This document shows, in pieces, positions 52,001-61,000 of a DNA stretch of 64,000 bases. Both the position numbers and the translations under genes were made by a program. The DNA is from Rhyzopertha dominica. Taxonomy: Eukaryota > Arthropoda > Insecta > Coleoptera > Bostrichidae. Under the pieces are notes generated by a model. The model did no database searches and was not told the origin of the DNA. It was given only the letters and a program-made list of their open reading frames with translations. Location of the stretch: the NCBI GenBank assembly GCA_025024175.1, contig QCXZ01000064.1, positions 26,284,286 to 26,348,285 of the forward strand, read 5' to 3'. Position 1 is the first letter of the stretch. Each line of letters opens with the position of its first letter.

Positions 52001-55000
52001 CGCCTGGAATTTTCAAAGACAAAATTGATTTTAAAAAATAGTATAAAAAGACAGGGGAATTTATTTCCTAACTTTATATGTGGTAGAGTAATGCAACAGT
52101 AAATTTAACTGATAGTACATCAACTTGGCTGCTGACATCAACTTGATTGCTGCAAAATTTTGTATTTTGTGTCAAAACTTAGAGACCATTTGAACAGTTT
52201 GCTGTTGCTCTGTATTTTTTTTTTAATATAACAATAAAATAAAACACTTTTCACTGATACAGATAAAGCAGCAAACCATATATTTTCTTAAGCAAAACCA
52301 GTTCTATGCCGTGTTGTCTACACTAGACCTAAACTGCACTGATGAGCTGTAATGACAGCGAAATAGTACTATCTGCATTTGGTTGAGGTGTAGACAGCAC
52401 AGCATAGACATGCATTTTAATCATATATTTTCTTGTTTACACAGTTATATTCATTTATTTGTATGTACTATTTCTTGTTTTTAAGTCCATTTCAGTTATT
52501 TTATGATTCAAGGGTGTATTACAAAAACATACAAAAGCTTCTTATATAACTTGAAAATTGAGAACAAATCCTTTCTAGTCTACCAAAGCTGCAGTGGATC
52601 CACAAAGACTTGCACCACTATCTGCAGATTTATCTCATCGCTACGCTCAACTAGCCAATGACAGCATTGGTGCTGCTGCAACTTCAACGAATCCCGAGGT
52701 TGCCATGCACCTTCGTGAAGCTGTGCAGTCCCTCGGTGGCGCTTGCATTGATTTGGTGCAAGCTGGTGGACAATGTCAATTGAGAACAGATGAACAAACA
52801 TTAAGAGACATAGGAGATTGCTCACGAGCAGTAGCCGAAAAGGTTTGTAGTGTACTAAAACACAAAAAAAAAAAAAATAAAAAANGCAANACTTTTTCAG
52901 GTCTCTCGTGTTTTGGCAACACTTCAATCTGGTTCCCGTGGTACCCAAGCTTGTATCAATGCAGCTTCTACTGTTTCTGGTATAATTGGGGATCTTGATA
53001 CCACCATTATGTTTGCTACAGCTGGCAACCTGAATCCCGAGAATACGAACGAATCTTTTGCCGATCATCGAGAAAATATCTTGAGAACAGCCAGAGCTCT
53101 TGTGGAAGACACCAAGACTTTAGTTGCTGGTGCTGGCGCCTCCCAAGAGCAACTTGCCGCCGCTGCTCAGAATGCTGTAACCACTATTGGTGAGTCTCAT
53201 AGTTTAGTTTATGTTAACCAAAGATACAAAACAAAGTAGGAGTAAAAGGGTCAGATGAAAGTGTTTTTTTTTTTTTGTATTCGGTGTTCTAACAGTTTTA
53301 CATTGAAATATATTTCAACAATACATCTTAAAAATGTTGGTTTCTATTGTTTGCTTGTCCAATTTAAGAGCTTATGCAACAATTTTTCTTTAAATAATTA
53401 AGTAACAATAATTTCATTCATTTAGTATTTTTCTAGTGCCAGTAAAATTTTATCTGCTATTCTTAAAACTTTCACCGTATTCACAACAAGCAGGGAATTC
53501 TTGGCACTTTTCTCACACTTAAATGCTGATTTATCAACTGTGCAGTGCAATTTTGAACATTTGGAAAAGGAAGTGCATAAAATTTTAACATTACTTAGGG
53601 TAACCCTATGGTTATAAAAACCTACCTTCAAGAATTGTATTGTAATAAATATGATTATTACAAAGGGATAGTTGAGTAAGAACTTTACCTTTGCATCTTA
53701 AGAAACCATTAAATGAAATGAAATGAACAAAACTCTCACATTGAATAAAATAAAAACTGTAACCTTTTACACACTCTTGCAAAACTTGGCATTACAAGAG
53801 AGACCAAAAACATAATAAATAAAGTTATCTGTACAGAATGAACCATTATCTTCCATAACTCCATCACCACTGAAAATGGGAAGAGTTTTAGATTTTTGAG
53901 TACTTTTACCTACAATGATTTTCAAAAATTAGAGGCTTCAGGTTATATTGGAAATTTTCAGTTATTTTTTTTTAAGTAGAACAGCCTAGTTTTGTTTTAT
54001 ATTCTCATACAGTATGTCTGAATCGCACTATTATTGACATTTTGTGAAGTAATAATCATTTTATGCCTCCGAAAAAAGGAAGTAACTTTTAAACTGAAAG
54101 AGAGATTGTTGTTGCGCATAAAAGATGAGGTCATTTCAATTAGAAGTTTTCATCTAAAACAATTTTTTTTGGGCGCTTTTAGTTTTGATACCTTCAAATG
54201 CAAATAGATTAATTTTTTTAATAGATTCAATCTGATATGAAGTTAAATTTCCTTTCTTTTGATGTAGCATTGTTAATAAATTGTATAGATATTTAAAAAG
54301 ATAGTGATAGTGAATAATGGTAGCAGCAATCTTTGATTATCTTTTGTTTCTTTATGAGCTTTTTCATTTTAATAATGTCCCTTAAGTCATTTAATTAATT
54401 AATATCATGTATGCAAAATGCATTTGTCTAGAGAATTTGCATGAAGGGTTACGAGATATAACATACCCATGAAAACTAGCTTTTTAGTCAACTGTTAGAA
54501 AGATGTTGACATACATTAAGTTTAAAGTTATAATCCCTTCAGGTACATCTAAAGGCATCATAAATCCAATCCAGATTGTTTTTTACTCCAAAAATTGTGC
54601 AAAATGTTTGAAGAATGCAGTAATAGTAGCAGTATATTTATATTATTTCGGATATGAGGTCAATATTTCCACAACTCCCTTTTTAAACATACCAATATTT
54701 GCTCAAATAACATTTCCACATTCAAATTTGACTAAACATAATGAAAAAGTCGTGTTACATTTAGAACAATGTTTAGTTTAAAAGTTACTTCCATTTCTTG
54801 TAGGCATTACATTCCTTTTTTTACAAATTGGGGAACAAATTTAATATCCCTTTTTAGCACTATTGTGTATATATAATTACTTTATGTTTTTTACCCATCA
54901 AGTGTAAAAGTATGCAGTTTTTCTCATACACTATTTTGATACAGTTTTCTTCCACTTAGTCGTGTTTGCTGTTTTTCTTGCTTTGTCCAAGTTAAGATTA

Positions 55001-58000
55001 CTCTTCATTAATGTCTTCTGTGGTCTTCCTCTCTTTTTTTCCTTTTTTATGTATTAGTGCAATTATTCCCATTATTCAATCCTCCTTCTTTGTAAAGGAA
55101 ACCAAAAATATAATACAAAATAGGGTATTCTGTTTAAAAAACAAGGTTAGAGTGCATTTGTCATATAATCCATCATCTTTAAAAATGATTTTAGGTTACA
55201 GTACTTTACAGTTCAAAAGGCTTTTGTACAAAATTTTTTTATTCGATTTTCCATGATTATGGAGTTATGGAGGAAATACATTAAGTTGTGCCACTCTGTA
55301 TGTTTCTGAAGTTATTTAAATCCAAATTCAATTTCCAACAGTTCAACTAGCGGAGGTGGTCAAATTTGGTGCAGCCAGTTTAGGATCAGAAAATGCAGAT
55401 TCTCAAGTGATGTTGATAAATGCTGTTAAGGATGTAGCCAGTGCTCTTGGTGACCTTATACATGCCACTAAAGGAGCTAGCGGAAAATCTGTTCATGATC
55501 CTGCCATGGCCCATCTCAAGGAAAGCGCTAGGGTAAGGCTACCCTTTATTTCACTATAAAGCTGTGTAATATATTGTGGCGCATTTAATACAGTGCAGTA
55601 GCTTTACAAAAGATATTCAGGCTAAGTATCTTATTAAAGCAATTTCTAATTATGTAATAAGTGTATCTAGCACAGCTATTTTATAACTTGCTGGCATATT
55701 GTGCATGTTTTGAGAGTGATTTTACATGTTTAAGCAGCATGCAGCACTAATGTGTTAAAGGGTGGACTTTAAATAATTATTAAGTTTTATAACGTTATAA
55801 CCAGCACACGTACTTTGTCAAACATGTAAGATTGGCTCATAACCATATATCAGTTGCTGTGATATTAGCAAAACATATGTTACCGTTTAAAGTCCATCAC
55901 TGCCGCAGTTTATCTTTGTCTCTTCTATAGATTAATCCGTTCTGCTCTTTCCTTGTTGAGATTAGTTTGTTTGTAATTGGTGGTGGCATAATAGTGTAAC
56001 ACATGTTTTGATTAACTGACAGGTCCCTGATTCGGACACCGATTGGTGGATATCCGATCAAGAAGAAGAACTCATCCGTTTACTAAGCGACAGCAAGGAA
56101 AATGTTAACAGCGATACATTACAGTCTGACATTTTACCGTGTTTATTGGCAAATTAGTTTATGTAAAAACCTCACTTAGATACGTCATTTAAGTATATAA
56201 TGCTTGTATGCACCATACCCTAAAAATGAGAAGTTTGAAAAGATTAAGTGGAATTTTTCAAAAATTGCTCAAGACATCCAATTTTAAGAATTTTGATGTT
56301 CATGTTTAAAAAAAAGAATTATCTTTAAGAGTTTACCAGTAAATCAATAAAACTGGACATGTCTTCATAATTTTTTTGTGTTTCACCTTAAGTTTAACTG
56401 AAGACTTCCAGTTCTTTTTTGGAACTAGAAAAAATATGTCTTATTAGCTCATGTAGTTTTCATGATATTAAAAAAGCGAAAATTGAAGTTTTTTCAGCTT
56501 TTAATAAGCAAGGTATCAAACACAAACCACATTGAAGGCTTTGTTTTATCTTCTGGGTGTCAGTAAGTAAGCATAAAAAACCAAAGAAATGTTTAAAATA
56601 AGTAGTTTATTGAAAACAATTGCCACAATTTTGATTATGATAGTATTCTTTTGTCAAGTCTCAATGCTCGTGTTGATCATCATCACCAATCTGAATATCT
56701 GTCGTAGCTAAGGAAATACTTCTAAAGCACCGTTTTTAGCGACTGCTAATTCTTACTGCATATTTTCTTAATTTAAAAAGGGGATTTTTCATTTTTATTG
56801 TAAAAACTAACTTGGTGTTTTAATCTGAAAAAAACTGTTAATCTAATGGTACTATTTTCTAATATAGCACCCATAAGAAAAAATAATGTTGATGATAACT
56901 TATGGCCGAAACATTGAGGTAAGTAACTGTGGAGACCTGTAGATAAATAATAAAAAGTGTCTTTATGAACAAAAGACTAAAATTAGTTTTCAGTTATTTT
57001 GAAACATTTTAGAAAATACACGAGTTGGTTTGGATTACTTTTCAAAATCCAAAAAAGCACTGAATTTAGCAACTTTGCTTCAGTTTGACCCTTATGGTCA
57101 TTTCATTCAATATTCCCACCCTTTTAGTCCAAACAAGAATGAAACTCAAATTGCGGGATCTGAAAGGTTGACTACAGTAATGTTATTTAGATATATATAC
57201 GATATGTTTCATAATTTCACACTTAGTGACTTTTCTTTTGGAATGTTAGGTTTGTAATCAATACTAAACAAATAACGCTACCAATACCATTTTACAGCAT
57301 TTATGCTGCAAAATCTGTTAATAAGTGGTTTAACTGTCTGTCTTATCATGTTAATGTATGAGTACTGCTATAATTTAAGTGAGGTTTTTATCGTGTACGA
57401 TTCATAAAAGCTGTTTCATTTAATATGTTTTTATCTACATGTATTTTTGTTCTTATTGTGATAGTTGTTTTTTTTTTCAAAATTTTAGTCTGTATTTTTT
57501 AATGTATTTTTTATTTTCGTATATTTTTCAATAAATTTATTGTGTGTGCTAAAATGCATTACTTTTTGGAGTGAAACATGCATTATTTTAACTCTGAACT
57601 TGGTATGTACCGATATTTTTTTGAGTGTCTTTTGTTTACTGTGTAGTTGTTTTTCATTTGGTCAGTTGAATGATTTTTTTCCAGTAGATAGTTCTACTAA
57701 CAGGTTCGAATTGTTCCAGTTGGATTTTGGTGCTAAAAGCATGTTTGTTTAATTTCTCGTTGAAACTATTTCTCTAATTAACATTAATTTTACAGGTTAT
57801 GGTGACGAACGTAACATCTCTCTTGAAAACTGTCAAGGCTGTAGAAGATGAACACACAAAAGGCATTAGCGCTTTGGAGTCTACAGTTGAAGCGATTAAT
57901 CAGGAAATGAGGGTATGTATTTAAATTTGTATGTATATTCATCACTTATGTTCAAAATTAGAAGGGTATTTTTAAATAACCTTTTGTAGTGTTTAAGTAG

Positions 58001-61000
58001 CAAAAGTGGTTGTAGAAAAAAATGCTAAAGTTTAAACATTTGTATCTGTCACATCACTTGCTGTCCTAATTAGCTGCAATGGGTCTTTTCTATTTTCCAA
58101 AAGAGCCATAATGCAAAAAGGGGTTAGTTTGAACATTAATAATTAACAAAACTTCTTCAAGTGACAGCGATCTATCCGACAAAATATTATCTTATATTTA
58201 TGGACGCTGAAAGCATTCACCCTCGTAAAACTTCTGCTATTTATTTGCCTCTTGAATGGTTCAATAATGTCTGTAAACAGTTTAACTAAGTAATACCATA
58301 AAAAAACTTAAATCAGACTTTTGAATTTCAAGCAAAAAAAATCACCAGCTTTGCTTTACATACCTAAATGTATGTGATTAGATCTAACAAGTGAAGGACC
58401 ATTGTTTTAAATATGGATATGTTATAAAACCCAATGCAATCAGAAAGCAGATGTTCTGTATTTAGGGTTATTATATAAGTACTGACAAAATAGAAAACAT
58501 TATTATACCTATAAAAAGATTTGGTCAGGTCCCAAAATAAATATACTACGAAAAAAGTAACCCATTGATGTCACTTTTAGTTAATTTTAGTCATTGAGAA
58601 CTGTAGAGTTTTCACTTAACATCTTGTCAGGTTACATATTTTATTTTCTTTAGCAGCGTTAAATTAATAATGTTTGAACATTGGAATATGCCTGTTGAGG
58701 TAACTGTCAAACATATTGTGCTTACTTTTTCATATAACATTTTTTCAGACATTGAATTCGCGAGATGGATGCAAACAAGTAACTCCTGAGGACCTAGTGC
58801 GATGTACCAAGGCCATAACAAAAGCCACGGCCAAATCGGTAGCTGCCGGTATTAGCAATAAACAAGATGACATCATTGCTGCTGCCAACATGGCACGTAG
58901 TTCCATTTTTGATATGCTGCTAATTTGCAAGGTAATCTGAACATCAGCAACTTTGATGTAGTATTTATGTTGGTTTTTGATACTTTTTCAGAGTGCTGCA
59001 TATAATTTAGCCGAAACTGAAGAACTGAGAAAAAGAACTTTGGATGCAGGAAGAGACTGTGCACAGCAGTTTAGAGAATTGTTGCTTGCCATGTTGCAGG
59101 GCAACAGTGTCGATGCCAAACAAACATTGCCATTGATTTCGAGAAGAGTTGCACAGTCTGTTACTGAACTAGTCAGCGTGGCGGAGTTACTTAAAGGTAA
59201 AGATGTTTCAAATTTTTGTATATAAATTTCAATGGAAATTTGGACATTGTCTGAGACATTTGACAAAAATTAGTTATTGATTTGCCCCTCTAACTTATTT
59301 TGTGTTATCTTGATATTAATTTATAAATTTGTAGACAATATTATTTTTAGAACATTACCAAATGCATCTAAAATACAGTTGCCTCTTTTTGAGCATAACT
59401 CTTCTATAACTTGATTACAGAAATTAATTAAATTTTTCAAAAACAATAGCGGGCTACTAACAATTAATATTTTAAAGTCTACATTTACTATTATTCTTAA
59501 CACAGACCCTCAACAATTTTTGAAATTATTTAATGATGCCACATAGCATATTTTTTCTAACTTGTCCCATGCTTTCTGCACATTGTATTTTTAAGTTTCC
59601 AAACTTTCATAAGAACAGACCTCGGGTTGAACTATTCACTATATATAATAGTCAAGTGGGTTTAAATCCAGGGACTAGGGAGGGCTTTTTTATAGACAAA
59701 AAGTCCAGTAAATTGCATCATTTGTTAATCTTTTTTTCAACGAAAACCAGTGATGTTTTTCCTGTTGAGGTTACATCAGCTCAAGTCATAATTCTGGCAG
59801 GATTTTGTGTTTTAAAAGTTCTGTACCAATTTGGACATTATGGCTTTGCTCGACAGTGAACAATTTTTCATCACAAAAAAAATCAAATGTTCGAATGAAG
59901 GGGGTTTGTACCTATGTCACAATGCTAGGAACCTCTTTTTTGACAATTAGTTGGAGTATACTTGTCATGCTGATTTTTAACACCAAGTCATTTTTCTCCC
60001 GGATAATCGAAATAATTCATTCTCAGACCACATTTATCATTCTCAGTATCGACAGATCGCTTTTGTCTTTATCCAGGACAGTTATTAAGATGGCCTTACT
60101 CTTCAAAACATTTAACAATGCCTCAAACAAATTTTCAATTTACTTGAGCTGTTAACATATTGAGAAATGCTGCTTTCGTACAGACTCAAATTAATAAAAT
60201 GATACACAGTAGTTTTTAATGCAACTATAAAATTGGGTGTGCAACACACCATTGAAGCTAGAGTACCATATTTTAAATATACCCAATAGAACCATAAATG
60301 TATTGTACTAAAGGAATTGGCAGTCAGGCGGAGGAATTTTGAGGGATAATGTTTGTTCATAATTAAATTTTAAATGTGATATCAACCACAAAGTCCAGAA
60401 ATGCATCATCCAAGAATTTCTAAAAGTTTCTGAGAATGAAAGTTTTCTCTTTTCAAGAAAATGCTTCTTTTCATCCAAAGTAAGGTATTCCTAGTCTTGT
60501 TTGTTGCAATAAAGCAATAAATCACAATTGTAATTGGGACTCATACAAAACTACCACCACTACTACTGAGCATCAAAGTTTTTAATTAAAAAATTGTTGT
60601 ACAATGTTTGAATTTATTTTATACATTTTATAGACACAGATTATTATTATTATTATTATTATTAACTAATTTGATGTGTTTCTGATAAATTAATCTACAG
60701 TAACCAAGACAATTCCCAAAATACTTTTTCTTACTCTTTTAGTAACAAAGCCATATATAACTGACTCAATGTCAATATTTTATATTTATATGGAACTAAA
60801 ATCCAATCCTGTTAATATTTTGAGACATTAAGGATCAAAAATAATTTCTTATTAGTTTTACATTTTTATATGAAAAAATATTTTAAAGAAAATTTTTTTA
60901 TAAAATATTTGTTAGAAATAAAAAAGTTAGTCTACAAGTACCAATAGTTAAGTTTGCAACATGGAGAAATTGATTTACATCCGTGCTTGTAAACACAACA

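Noticed and set aside
52580..53068. 162-codon open frame on the minus strand
   Set aside because: Spans talin exons 22 and 23 and the 58-bp intron between, which contains two Ns. Antisense shadow, no protein motif.
54503..54781. 92-codon plus-strand frame in talin intron 23
   Set aside because: No good acceptor in a phase compatible with exon 23, no motif, AT-driven composition.
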